A stretch of DNA of 15,620 bases from an uncultured Acetatifactor sp. (GCA_910589655.1 CAJUTJ010000173.1:1-15620); one strand, 5' to 3'; positions 1 to 7,423 are shown, counted from the first letter of the stretch. Program-made: numbers and translations. Notes: generated by a model from the sequence alone, not told the origin.

Positions 1-10
1 ATGTTTCGCT

Positions 11-100
11 GGTCTAAATTTCCACCTGACTGCGTTGGCTTCACTCGACGATGCCACCGCATCGACTCGTTCAGCCGCCTTGCAGACTGAAAATTTATCC
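11..100. repeat. Fold-back repeat of about 90 bp (REP-like)
   Basis: Outer arms TAAATTTCCA (about 15-24) and TGAAAATTTA (88-97) are imperfect inverted copies, each followed inward by CTGC-like sequence. The centre holds a hairpin, CGATGC (49-54), loop CACC, GCATCG (59-64), extended by CGA/TCG across a 2-nt bulge. No reading frame here is convincing. It resembles the short extragenic palindromes dispersed in Lachnospiraceae genomes, but only one copy is visible here, so its repeat nature is inferred. It lies downstream of the transporter gene and could fold in its 3' transcript. Confidence 0.5.
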
Positions 101-197
101 TGCGCCAAACATACGGGCAATTAGGGCGGATTACACTAGTGTAGTCATTTTCATTTTTCGGCGGCAGCATTTACGGTCCGATTTTTCTTTCGTCCCT

Positions 198-1187
198 TTA
201 GGACACTTGTCCCGTTCCGGAAAACCGGCTTCTTCTAATCTCCGGAATCTGAGCCATAATCACCGCAGCAAACACCAGCCCGCAGCCCCACAATTCCCGG
301 ACGGACAGCCTCTCCTGCAGCACGATCCATCCTCCCAATACCGCAAATACGGATTCTAAACTCATGATAACGGCCGCCACTGCCGGTTCCGCATATTTCT
401 GTCCCTCCATCTGTAAGGTATAAGCAATTCCGCTGGACAAAATACCGGCATATAATATAGGAAAAGCCGCTTTTACGATCATGCTTAAGTCAGGTTGTTC
501 AAACAAAAACATAGCCGCGGCGGATAGAATTCCGCAGGTAAAAAACTGCATACAAGACAATTTGATGCTTTCGAAGCGGGAAAAATGATCCACCACCATT
601 ATATGCATCGAAAAAAAGACGGCACAGACCAACCCCAGCACATCACCGAAGTAAATACTGTCTATTCCCCCTGACATACAGAGCAGATACATCCCCCCAA
701 GGCATACCGCTACAGCGGCATATACGATGCCGTGCAGCTTCTTTCCCTGAAAGCGTGCACAGATTGCCACCATAACCACATAGGTAGCCGTGAGAAAGCC
801 GGAACGTCCCGATGCGGCCACCCCGTCAGGATATGCCGAGATACCGCTCTGCTGAAAGCTCATGGCAGCAAACAAAACTAAGCCGCACATGGCTCCTGCC
901 CCCGCGACGCTTTTCCCCATCGGCAGATTCCCGTGATCCCCTGTGGTTTTTACCGGATCTTTTCCTCTTCTCTTCTTCCTGATTAAAATTATAATTCCCA
1001 AAAATGCGGCCCCTACAAAGGATCTTGCCGCGTTAAATGTAAATGTCTGAATATTATCCGTAGCCGACGACTGGGCGGCAAAAGTAGTCCCCCAGAAAAA
1101 CGCCGCCAGCAGCAGCATTACACTGCCCTTTATCCGTTTCATTTCCCGTATCGTTCTCCTGACTGTATGTGATTGCTTTTCAATCAT
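198..1187 (-). CDS. DMT-superfamily transporter, EamA domains
   Basis: A 329-residue inner-membrane protein of the drug/metabolite transporter type. The N-terminal hydrophobic helix carries the family-typical LLAAFFWGTTFAAQ motif, and the protein contains roughly ten hydrophobic segments arranged as two EamA halves. The second half has GILSSGIAYTLQMEGQKY and a MSLESVFAVLGGWIVL stretch, characteristic of the EamA repeat. Members export or import small metabolites or drugs; the substrate cannot be read from sequence. I chose the ATG at 1187, which has GGAG 6 nt upstream, over the TTG just before it. An internal ATG at 1142 with AGGAG 13 nt upstream is possible and fits the start of the first helix. 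A promoter lies upstream at 1229-1258. It is transcribed alone. Confidence 0.9.
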   Translation of the reverse strand: MIEKQSHTVRRTIREMKRIKGSVMLLLAAFFWGTTFAAQSSATDNIQTFTFNAARSFVGAAFLGIIILIRKKRRGKDPVKTTGDHGNLPMGKSVAGAGAMCGLVLFAAMSFQQSGISAYPDGVAASGRSGFLTATYVVMVAICARFQGKKLHGIVYAAVAVCLGGMYLLCMSGGIDSIYFGDVLGLVCAVFFSMHIMVVDHFSRFESIKLSCMQFFTCGILSAAAMFLFEQPDLSMIVKAAFPILYAGILSSGIAYTLQMEGQKYAEPAVAAVIMSLESVFAVLGGWIVLQERLSVRELWGCGLVFAAVIMAQIPEIRRSRFSGTGQVS

Positions 1188-1228
1188 CAAATGCTCCGCT
1201 AAAGCAAAACACTTTCGATTTCATAGAT

Positions 1229-1258
1229 ATTATAGCAACAGTCCTTCAAAATTGTAAA
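1229..1258 (-). promoter_or_regulatory. Promoter of the EamA transporter gene
   Basis: On the minus strand there is TTTACA (1253-1258, 5/6 to the -35 consensus), an 18-nt spacer, and TATAAT (1229-1234) preceded by TGC, which gives an extended -10. The start codon lies about 40 nt downstream. Confidence 0.65.
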
Positions 1259-1375
1259 TATGGTAAATGGCAGTCTTTAAAAAAATATCCGAAATTTTTT
1301 TGCGGTTCACTCCGTTTAAAACGCACTCCCTCCGTCAATCTGTCAGGCCCATAAGCCGACCGATGAACCGTACCG

Positions 1376-1406
1376 AAAAAAAGCTCTGTTTTCACAGAAC
1401 TTTTTT
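1376..1406 (-). terminator. Rho-independent terminator of the small charged-protein gene
   Basis: Read on the minus strand: AAAAAAGTTCTGT, a GAAA (GNRA) tetraloop, then ACAGAGCTTTTTTT. The stem is complete with one G-T wobble and ends in a T run, starting 10 bp after the stop codon at 1417. The A-rich 5' side means it may also act on the plus strand. Confidence 0.8.
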
Positions 1407-1416
1407 ATCCTATCCG

Positions 1417-1701
1417 TTATTTTTTTTCGGTGTTGTTTCCTTGATTATTATTCATTTCTTTGTTCTTCATTTCGCTTTCATATCTGTTTTTATAATCTTC
1501 AATAATGGCTCTCAGCTTTCCCAGCTCCTGCTCCTTAAGCTTCTCCATCTCTTCCTCTGAATATTTATAATAGTATGACGGCGGAAACAAACCGAAACAG
1601 CTGCCTCCTCTTTCGTACCATATTGCATCCATACGCTTCAGCTTGCTCCGCATCCTCAGCTTTTCGATAATTCTCTTGCATTTCTCTATCACTTTTTTCA
1701 T
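1417..1701 (-). CDS. Small charged protein, unknown function
   Basis: A 94-residue protein not assigned to a family. It starts with a Lys/Arg-rich helix (KKVIEKCKRIIEKLRMRSKLKR), then a conserved-looking aromatic patch (MDAIWYERGG, FGLFPPSYYYKY, about residues 24-47), then an acidic/basic helix likely to be coiled coil (EEEMEKLKEQELGKLRAI). It ends in a polar N/K/E tail. There is no signal peptide or membrane segment. Two consecutive ATGs (1704 and 1701) follow AGGAG by 4 and 7 nt; the second is preferred on spacing. Upstream in-frame codons back to a TTG at 1740 lack a better ribosome site. With its own promoter and terminator it is a complete monocistronic unit, which supports it as real. 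Confidence 0.7.
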   Translation of the reverse strand: MKKVIEKCKRIIEKLRMRSKLKRMDAIWYERGGSCFGLFPPSYYYKYSEEEMEKLKEQELGKLRAIIEDYKNRYESEMKNKEMNNNQGNNTEKK

Positions 1702-1795
1702 CATACTTCTCCTGCCTTTCCCGTTCAGCCTTTTCCGCAAGTCAGACTAAAACGCATATGATGTATATCAATTATCATATATTACTCTACAACCA

Positions 1796-1824
1796 ATTAT
1801 ATAACACTATTTAACTATTGTCAT
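1796..1824 (-). promoter_or_regulatory. Promoter of the small charged-protein gene
   Basis: The minus strand reads ATGACA (1819-1824, 5/6 to TTGACA), a 17-nt spacer, and a perfect TATAAT (1796-1801). The predicted transcript starts near 1789, leaving a leader of almost 90 nt before the ATG at 1701. Confidence 0.7.
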
Positions 1825-1934
1825 CTTTAAATTTATTAAATATCCATAATTTTACCTAATTTAGTCACTTTTTTCTCCATTTAGCCACTTTTTTCTCCGT
1901 AACCGGCGACACATGCACTGAAACCGCAAAAAGC

Positions 1935-2158
1935 GCGTGAAAACGCCTCGCGGCGACAGTGAGTGAACAGTGACTTTTCCGCGACCGTTCACAGGTAACA
2001 GTTTAGACAGCCCCTCCCGCGAAGTCAAAATCGCGTCTCTATGCGATTTTGCGAGACATGCGGGCACCAAAACGCATTCTTTTCGCGTTTTGTGTGCATC
2101 TTGTAACGGTTCAGTGACCTGTCTGAACTGTGTTACTGTTCACTCCGTTCACAGCAAC
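1935..2158. repeat. Composite inverted-repeat element (modules X and Y)
   Basis: This non-coding block starts with a 40-nt module (1935-1974) and ends with a 27-nt module (2132-2158). Both recur at 8349-8480 (34/40 and 25/27 identical by eye) but in the opposite order. Their facing ends GTGAACAGTGAC (1963-1974) and GTTACTGTTCAC (2132-2143) are inverted repeats. Inside are a second inverted pair, GGTAACAGTTTAGACAG (1994-2010) with CTGTCTGAACTGTGTTAC (2119-2136), and two perfect hairpins, AAAATCGC/GCGATTTT and AAAACGC/GCGTTTT. Open frames across it are by-products of this structure. It looks like a MITE-like or nested mobile repeat. Confidence 0.7.
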
Positions 2159-2226
2159 ATTTTTCCGAAAAGGATTGAGAAATAGCAGTAAAAGAATTAT
2201 AATATTATTATACTTCCTCTCCGGAA

Positions 2227-2256
2227 TTGTATACGTACTAAAGAATAATGTATAAT
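2227..2256 (+). promoter_or_regulatory. Possible promoter of the 125-residue protein gene
   Basis: TTGTAT (2227-2232), an 18-nt spacer, and a perfect TATAAT (2251-2256) directly preceded by TG. The -35 is weak (3/6). Predicted leader is about 70 nt. The surroundings are AT-rich, so chance matches are likely. Confidence 0.4.
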
Positions 2257-2334
2257 AATACAAAATAGTACAGAGATGTATCCAGAGACGTTAACGGTTT
2301 CATATATGTTCGGGGAATTACAAGATATCATATT

Positions 2335-2712
2335 ATGAAGAAAAACAGGAGAACTATTACTGTAGATGGAAATAAATATGTTTGGTGGTATAGAATAGAT
2401 GCAGGTCTGTGCGTTGTAACGGTTTCGCCTTTTGAGGACAAGACATCCAAGATTCGTATTGAGTTTAAGGATACAAAATGTGATTGCGACTACGGATACT
2501 GTTTTACATTTCCTCTATATGTTGAATTGGAGAAGGATAGGGAACAGAGCCATTTAAAATTGATTGAGCCGGGAATGGCAACTCTTTTGGTAACGTGTTT
2601 GTTCCAAAGGGAATTGTTTCAAACACGAAAAGAGATTACATTACATGGATATGAGCTGCTTGCGGATATGGGATATGACATCATTCGGATTGAAAAGGGA
2701 GTTGATTATTAA
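2335..2712 (+). CDS. Hypothetical protein, 125 residues
   Basis: I do not recognise this protein. It is soluble, with no signal peptide or membrane helix. Its pattern is mostly alternating hydrophobic and polar residues suggesting a beta-rich fold (TITVDGNKYVWWYRI, LCVVTVSPFED, KIRIEFKD). A Cys-containing loop KCDCDYGYCF (about residues 48-57) could bind metal but shows no standard zinc motif. The C-terminal part, RKEITLHGYELLADMGYDII, looks helical. There is no good Shine-Dalgarno sequence: the nearest purine run, GGGG, is about 20 nt upstream. It precedes the cytidylate-kinase-like gene on the same strand by about 147 bp, so they may be co-transcribed. Confidence 0.6.
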   Translation: MKKNRRTITVDGNKYVWWYRIDAGLCVVTVSPFEDKTSKIRIEFKDTKCDCDYGYCFTFPLYVELEKDREQSHLKLIEPGMATLLVTCLFQRELFQTRKEITLHGYELLADMGYDIIRIEKGVDY

Positions 2713-2858
2713 AGCGGAACATTCCCATGATAACAAGAATATAATTGCAATTTGGGCGGTTTAGTATAAATATTCATTTGGTTTTCGTAGATACAATCGG
2801 AACACAACTCCGAAAAGGGAGTTATTATATTAATCAGCGTATGAAAGGAGGAATCAGT

Positions 2859-3464
2859 ATGTATCATGTTATCGCAATTGAACGCCTATATGCAAGCGGA
2901 GGCAACGAAATAGGCAAAAGGCTGGCGGAGGCATTGGGCTATAAGTTATATGACCGGAATCTCCTCACGGAATCTGCAAAGAGCCTCAACATTCCTGCCA
3001 TCCATATCGAAAGTCTGGAAGAAACCTCTTCCGGAAGCTTTATCTTCAATCTTGCAAAGTCGTCTCCCTTAGGAGCCCCCGGCGAGAAAGACCTTCCCAT
3101 GGCAGACAAACTCTTTGAGGCGGAGAAGAATCTCATTGAGAAGGCTGCCGGAGAAGGCGGATGTGTCATCGTGGGCCGCGCCGCCAGTTATATCTTGAAA
3201 AACAGGGAAGACTGCCTGAAGGTATTTATCCATGCGGATGTGGAATCCCGCAGGAAAAGAGCGCTCGAAAAGGAAGGTTTAAAACCGTCCGAAGTAGAAA
3301 GCACCATGAAAAAGTATGACAAACGGAGAAAAGATTTCTACAACTCGGTTACTAAATGGGAATGGGGCAACCCTAATTACTTTGATCTGTGCTTAAACAG
3401 CGGAAGTCTTGGCATAGAGTTCTGTACGAAAGTACTGATAGAGGCAGTGGAAGCTTCCAAGTAG
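2859..3464 (+). CDS. Cytidylate-kinase-like protein (AAK6 type)
   Basis: A 201-residue P-loop kinase-like protein of the cytidylate-kinase-like family common in Clostridia. The N-terminal strand IAIERLYASGGNEIGKRLAE (residues 5-24) is the modified P-loop, followed by the family's ALGYKLYDRNLL. VIVGRAASYIL (103-113) and the basic LID-like segment DVESRRKRALEKEG (127-140), with a further YDKRRKDFY (153-161), match the family order. By family it should bind ATP and a nucleotide or related small substrate in the cytosol; the true substrate is not established and it lacks the length of classical Cmk. The start is the ATG at 2859, with AGGAGG 6 nt upstream. Frames extending upstream to 2745 lack this site. 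The lipoprotein gene follows 64 bp later. Confidence 0.85.
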   Translation: MYHVIAIERLYASGGNEIGKRLAEALGYKLYDRNLLTESAKSLNIPAIHIESLEETSSGSFIFNLAKSSPLGAPGEKDLPMADKLFEAEKNLIEKAAGEGGCVIVGRAASYILKNREDCLKVFIHADVESRRKRALEKEGLKPSEVESTMKKYDKRRKDFYNSVTKWEWGNPNYFDLCLNSGSLGIEFCTKVLIEAVEASK

Positions 3465-3528
3465 CTAATGACATCACAGAAATTACCGACTGCAAAGATA
3501 AACGGAAAGAAAGGCCGGTTTTACACCA

Positions 3529-4062
3529 ATGTTTCAAAAAATATATTTTAAAAAAATTTTCATCCCCTTCCTGTCTATACTCTTGCTTTGCTCCATGGCA
3601 GGATGTGCGGCGACACCCTTCGCTGCCGGAAAAGAGGATACCTTTCCGGGAAGCTACACGGTTCCGGAGGGCTGGGTTAAGGCGGAGAGCCATTCCACGG
3701 AGGACAAATTTTTCTATGTGGAGGAGGGACATGAGAACGACGGTTTTCCCGACAATATATCCATTGAAGTAGGGACAAATCGATACACCGAAGAGGAACA
3801 CGAAAAATTCCGGGACGCAATCTTATACCAACTGACTGCACAGTTACAGAATGTTGATGCGGAATTGACCGGAGGCGGCACTTACACAGAGCAAGGCTAT
3901 GTGGTTTATATCTTTACGGTTCTGGAAAAAGGGATGGTTACGAAACAATATTATATCGTAGGCGACCAGCAGTATTGCCTGATTCATCTGACCAACTTCA
4001 CCGGATCCGACGAGGCATACGAAGCGGCGCAGGATATAGTGGATAGTTTTGTCTGGAATTGA
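3529..4062 (+). CDS. Predicted lipoprotein, 177 residues
   Basis: The N-terminus has basic residues, a hydrophobic core (FIPFLSILLLC) and a lipobox ending MAGC, giving lipidated Cys26, so the protein should be anchored outside the membrane. The mature part contains YTVPEGWVK (about residues 43-51), an NISIEV strand, a helix around EEHEKFRDAILYQLTAQL, strands ending YVVYIFTVLEKG, KQYYIVGDQQYCLIHLT, and a terminal AYEAAQDIVDSF helix. This order (PxGW, central strands, final helix before S-F) resembles Mog1/PsbP-fold lipoproteins, an inference from pattern only. The Shine-Dalgarno site is weak (AAAGG about 16 nt upstream). It may be co-transcribed with the kinase-like gene. It ends just before a hairpin shared with the convergent gene. 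Confidence 0.8.
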   Translation: MFQKIYFKKIFIPFLSILLLCSMAGCAATPFAAGKEDTFPGSYTVPEGWVKAESHSTEDKFFYVEEGHENDGFPDNISIEVGTNRYTEEEHEKFRDAILYQLTAQLQNVDAELTGGGTYTEQGYVVYIFTVLEKGMVTKQYYIVGDQQYCLIHLTNFTGSDEAYEAAQDIVDSFVWN

Positions 4063-4087
4063 CAATGGGAGAAACGGTAAATGATAA

Positions 4088-4114
4088 GGGCGCTTTTCTA
4101 TCTGTAAAGCGCCC
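4088..4114. terminator. Intrinsic hairpin between convergent genes
   Basis: A perfect 9-bp stem, GGGCGCTTT (4088-4096) and AAAGCGCCC (4106-4114), with a 9-nt loop sits between the plus-strand lipoprotein stop (4062) and the minus-strand SGNH-like stop (4161). Neither side has a strong T run (CTCTTG on the plus side), so termination may be partial. The position favours a bidirectional terminator. Confidence 0.6.
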
Positions 4115-4160
4115 CTCTTGCCGCATCCGCTGCGGAAACATATATGAACTTCATTTTATC

Positions 4161-5291
4161 TCAGGGACGGGAATATACCGGCAGCTGCAGCAATTCGGCA
4201 ATGGCTGATGTCAACTTTTCCGCACCTGACTCACTTAAATGATCCATATCATTGAAATCACCATCGGAAAAAGACGGATCCTCAAATAAATCCAACAGAC
4301 CGACAATACCGTCCGCTTCATTTAACACTTCAAAGAAATCTTCCCTAAACTCTTTACATAACGCCGTCCTGTAATATTTTGTTGCCGGCACAACCACCAC
4401 CAAAAGTTCAATATCCCGCGACATACAAAAGCAGGACAATTCGTGAAACAACTGCTTATTTTCATTGAAAGAAGCTTTCCATCTATTATTTTTATTGTGC
4501 AAAGCTGCTCTCCGTATTCCTGCCTGCTCTCTCTCGATTTCGTTCAACTCCGACCAGTCTTTTGATTTATCCTCCCATATTCTTGTAGCATAATCCCTTC
4601 TGGAATATTCATTACCGAAATAGGATTTTTCATACTTTCCTTTTGCGTACAGATCAACGATTCCGTCGATATCAAATATATTGCTTGAAAACAAAATATT
4701 TCTCTTTGGCGGTAATAGTTTACAATTATGCATGTCACCGTACAGCGGCTGATATACTTTTGAAATTCTCTGTAATTCGCCTGGATTTTGAGTCTTTGAC
4801 AAATCACTATAAAAAAAGTAATAGCTACAGCACAACACAATATTCCTAATGTTTTTATTAAGAGTACATGCTTTGTATATCCCTTTTATAGAATAAAACA
4901 TATCCTGAGATATCAATGACAGATTTACGGCAGAGGGCAATTGTTTACAGTCTATTCCAAATATCCCGTAAGATGACCCGGTGATGATTGTATCAATGTT
5001 TTCATTTTGTGATGCCGATAAAGCGTTTTTTAAATAGTAATAGTCATAATTATACGCCACTTCTTCCAATATGTTTTTTGTGACAGCCTCAAAAACATCT
5101 TCGTATACAATTACGGCATTAACAAAAAACGAACTCGGAATAGCATTGTCTGTTTTTGAAACAATAATGCAATCCTCCGGTCCAACCGCTTCCATATCAA
5201 CAAACGGTTCTATTATAGCATCATTGTTTACAAACGCCCTTACTTTCTTAACGGTTACCCTATCGGCAACCTCTTTTACCCATATTATCAT
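4161..5291 (-). CDS. SGNH-hydrolase-like protein, unknown substrate
   Basis: A 376-residue protein with the outline of an SGNH/GDSL-fold enzyme. IITGSSYGIFGID (about residues 102-114) matches block I with a candidate nucleophile Ser, and NDMDHLSESGA (347-357) matches the C-terminal block V with catalytic-type Asp and His. Between them are strands such as NIVLCCSYYFFYS and ELLVVVVPATKYYR. Similar proteins occur near surface-polysaccharide genes and may act on acyl groups, but none are adjacent here. No signal peptide is seen, so a cytosolic location is likely. The start is the ATG at 5291 with AAGGAAG just upstream; a GTG at 5306 lacks a ribosome site. An extended -10 lies upstream. Confidence 0.65.
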   Translation of the reverse strand: MIIWVKEVADRVTVKKVRAFVNNDAIIEPFVDMEAVGPEDCIIVSKTDNAIPSSFFVNAVIVYEDVFEAVTKNILEEVAYNYDYYYLKNALSASQNENIDTIITGSSYGIFGIDCKQLPSAVNLSLISQDMFYSIKGIYKACTLNKNIRNIVLCCSYYFFYSDLSKTQNPGELQRISKVYQPLYGDMHNCKLLPPKRNILFSSNIFDIDGIVDLYAKGKYEKSYFGNEYSRRDYATRIWEDKSKDWSELNEIEREQAGIRRAALHNKNNRWKASFNENKQLFHELSCFCMSRDIELLVVVVPATKYYRTALCKEFREDFFEVLNEADGIVGLLDLFEDPSFSDGDFNDMDHLSESGAEKLTSAIAELLQLPVYSRP

Positions 5292-5318
5292 AAACTTCCT
5301 TTCCACAGCTTCTACTAT

Positions 5319-5345
5319 AGTATATCAACATCTCTAAAAAATCAA
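5319..5345 (-). promoter_or_regulatory. Candidate promoter of the SGNH-like gene
   Basis: The minus strand has TGATATACT (5319-5327), an extended -10. TTGATT (5340-5345) upstream gives only a 15-nt spacer, so the -10 carries most of the evidence. Confidence 0.45.
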
Positions 5346-5385
5346 TAGAGTATATACTACAATAAACATTCCTTGTTTCATAGCA

Positions 5386-5502
5386 GGCAACAGTTCAGCC
5401 ATGCCCATTCATAAGTTGCCGGATTGTACAATTTGTCCATTTATTTTAGATATTTCAGACAACTTATTTCATGTCGGACGTCTGCATGGCTGAACCGTTA
5501 CC
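5386..5502. repeat. 117-bp nested fold-back element
   Basis: Terminal inverted repeats of 19 bp (5386-5404 and 5484-5502; 17/19 complementary, left arm GGCAACAGTTCAGCCATGC) enclose a second perfect pair, ATAAGTTG (5411-5418) and CAACTTAT (5460-5467). There is no coding potential. It fills most of the gap between the divergently irrelevant (both minus-strand) neighbours. The arm sequence GGYAACAGTTYAG is shared with the inner pair at 1994-2136, suggesting a family of non-autonomous mobile elements. Confidence 0.65.
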
Positions 5503-5576
5503 CTATTAAAACAACCTGTGGAAAGCAATTGCCTTTCAGTGCATATTAACCTGTGGAAGTACCCGTACCCTCCTCT

Positions 5577-6809
5577 TTACAGCTCCAATGTCGTAGGCGA
5601 CACTTTATCGTAAATAATCATGCCGTCAAAGGTGTCTATCGGTATAATTTCCGTGGTATAGAATGCCTTTATAATAGTAGGTCCTCCGACGTTTAATGAT
5701 GTAATGCTCTGTTTCTTTGATAGAATCTCATTCCAATCATTATCTTCTTCGGCCGTAGAGAAATCAACATAATAATAATTACCGTTGTTTCCTGCGGCTA
5801 ACGCATTCAAATCATTGGAATTTTGCACCTTCTTTTCTTCAAATCCGTCATCGGTTTGTGAGTTAAAGATTGTTACTTCCGCATCTGTCCCGATAGCAAA
5901 ATAGCCGTCACCCAATTCCTCATATAATAGCTTGCCCAGACAATTGTAATACAGGGTGGCATCCATCCTTCCGATGTGTCCGTTATGCCCGTTGATGAAA
6001 ATAAGGCTGCCGTCCCCATGCTCCAGAAACCATTCCACTTTCTCCGCCATATGGCCATCCCTGATCTCATTGTACTCACTATCGGATTTGCGGATATCAC
6101 AACAGTTATAAATACTGCGGGCGCATTCTCTGGCAAAGGCAAAGGTTTCGCTCCCGAACGCTTCCACAATAACAGCCTCCGCATTATCCACTTCCTGTAT
6201 CAGCTTTTCCGCCACGGGCATTCCTTGTGCAAACGTTTCCGTACTGATATCATACATATCATCGTCATTCAAAAAAGCCAAAGCTTCCTCATATTCCGAA
6301 GCGGCACCCGGTACGGCCTGCTCCAATATGTCAAAGACATATTCTTTGCTGCTGTCCGCCCACTGCATATCCATACCGTAAAAATTCAGGTCTTTCCCCT
6401 CCGGAGCGGTTTCATTATAGGTGCGCATCCATTGAAGCAAAGTTTCCATTTCCTCCGTACAGTAAATGCGAAAGCCGATCAGGGCCGCCGCCTCTTCCGC
6501 CGTACCTTCTCCTCCATGGATATACGCATTTACCTTTAGAGCATTTCCGAAATCACCTTCTATAACAAAAGTTCTACATCCGTTATTTTGCACAAGCGCC
6601 TGAAATACATCCGCTTTCATTTCCTGATACTCTTTCACACCATGACTGGATTCGCCCAGCCCTACCACCAATACATCCTCGGGAACGGTAATCGTGCTTA
6701 CATCCGTCCGGGTCAATTCCATATTGGCCGCCGTGTCCTTACCGCATCCTGTAAACAAGGATATTAAACCTAACATCATTGCCATGGTACAAACTGTTTT
6801 CTTTCTCAT
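5577..6809 (-). CDS. Erythromycin-esterase-family lipoprotein
   Basis: A 410-residue protein with an export signal and a lipobox-like LFTGC giving Cys22 (Phe at -3 is slightly unusual). The family signature LGESSHGVKEYQEMK (residues 51-65) corresponds to the GExxH..E motif of EreA/EreB-type esterases, with candidate catalytic Glu53 and His56. FVIEGDFG (81-88) supplies the second conserved Glu84. YGMDMQ (144-149), RDGHMAEKV (250-258) and FINGHNGHIGR (271-281) follow in family order. Family members hydrolyse macrolide lactones, but many are of unknown substrate, so resistance should not be assumed. Lipid anchoring outside the cell suggests an extracytoplasmic substrate. A strong GGGGGAGG site precedes the ATG. 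It is monocistronic. Confidence 0.85.
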   Translation of the reverse strand: MRKKTVCTMAMMLGLISLFTGCGKDTAANMELTRTDVSTITVPEDVLVVGLGESSHGVKEYQEMKADVFQALVQNNGCRTFVIEGDFGNALKVNAYIHGGEGTAEEAAALIGFRIYCTEEMETLLQWMRTYNETAPEGKDLNFYGMDMQWADSSKEYVFDILEQAVPGAASEYEEALAFLNDDDMYDISTETFAQGMPVAEKLIQEVDNAEAVIVEAFGSETFAFARECARSIYNCCDIRKSDSEYNEIRDGHMAEKVEWFLEHGDGSLIFINGHNGHIGRMDATLYYNCLGKLLYEELGDGYFAIGTDAEVTIFNSQTDDGFEEKKVQNSNDLNALAAGNNGNYYYVDFSTAEEDNDWNEILSKKQSITSLNVGGPTIIKAFYTTEIIPIDTFDGMIIYDKVSPTTLEL

Positions 6810-6891
6810 TTCCGTGATCCTCCCCCTAGAGCGTGTTTGAAAATCCTTTTCTTAGAATCGTGTATTTCTTTGTTCTTTTTGAACTGTAATC

Positions 6892-6900
6892 AGTATAGCA
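6892..6900 (-). promoter_or_regulatory. Extended -10 of the esterase-like gene
   Basis: The minus strand reads TGCTATACT, a TGnTATAAT-type extended -10, about 80 nt before the start codon at 6809. No clear -35 box is found 16-18 nt upstream. Confidence 0.45.
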
Positions 6901-6949
6901 AAATGCAGAATTTCCAGCCATGGATTCATCTTACAATTCAACGGTATTT

Positions 6950-6965
6950 CTTACAGTTTTGTAAG
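6950..6965. other. Short hairpin upstream of the esterase-like gene
   Basis: CTTACA, loop GTTT, TGTAAG: a perfect 6-bp palindrome about 50 bp upstream of the extended -10. It could be a regulator site; there is no other evidence. Confidence 0.25.
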
Positions 6966-7032
6966 GTTGGGAGGCAAATGGCCTTTTCATCATGAACAAC
7001 AGCCTCTACGGATTCTGATTTTAGATAATAAC

Positions 7033-7414
7033 TCAAACTTCGCACATAAGTTTTAGCTATGCACCTTGAAAATTCAATATCTGGCAGTTATTCAGTTGTC
7101 AATGTTCAGTCAATTATGCCGCCTGCAGCTTCGATTTTAAAAGGGCAGGTATTGCATCCGTGTTTTCTTTACCATTGCAATCACATCATATCCGATTTCC
7201 TTGATGGCATGAAGAGAGCTTGGAGAAGAAAACCAGCTGTCAAAAAGAACGTATTTGGCTGGAATAACAGCCTTTTTAGCAGATTTTAAAAGTTTCAGCA
7301 TGGCGGTCGTTCCTTTCTTGGCAGCAAGCATGCGGCACGGTTTCATGCTATTTTTACGCCAGTTATTATTGGATTTTCAAGGTACATAGGCACTTATTCA
7401 AGTGCGAAGTTTGA
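7033..7414 (-). mobile_element. Internally deleted IS4-like element with 9-bp target duplication
   Basis: Perfect 13-bp terminal inverted repeats TCAAACTTCGCAC (7033-7045) and GTGCGAAGTTTGA (7402-7414) are continued inward by partly matching sequence including CTATG(C/T)ACCTTGAAAAT. The element is flanked on both sides by the direct repeat GATAATAAC (7024-7032 and 7415-7423). It is only 382 bp and carries one transposase piece, against a usual length above 1 kb for such elements. The intact duplication shows it arrived by transposition, either as this short form moved in trans or as a full element later deleted internally. Confidence 0.85.
7137..7346 (-). pseudogene. IS4-family transposase fragment
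   Basis: A 69-residue remnant. YVLFDSWFSSPSSLHAIKEI and the following YDVIAMVKKTRMQY match the segment of IS4-type DDE transposases around the second catalytic Asp (FDSWFS). The N-terminal catalytic region and the C-terminal Glu region are missing. After the stop, another frame reads LLKSKLQAA and then a stop, probably the original C-terminus joined out of frame by the deletion. An open frame continues upstream of the ATG (NNNWRKNS), so this start is not meaningful. It is inactive alone; it belongs to the element with ends at 7033 and 7414. Confidence 0.8.
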
Positions 7415-7423
7415 GATAATAAC

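Noticed and set aside
1169..1560. Plus-strand open frames between the transporter and small charged-protein genes
   Set aside because: They overlap the transporter promoter and the small gene's terminator and coding region on the opposite strand, with phenylalanine/leucine-rich artefactual composition.
1861..2185. Short open frames on both strands at the repeat block
   Set aside because: They run through inverted repeats and hairpins with no ribosome site; the sequence recurs elsewhere in the window as a non-coding repeat.
3373..3801. A 142-residue minus-strand open frame
   Set aside because: It is antisense across the end of the kinase-like gene and the lipoprotein gene, with no domain or start signal.
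5976..6539. A 187-residue plus-strand open frame
   Set aside because: It is antisense to the esterase-like gene, whose motifs and ribosome site are clear.
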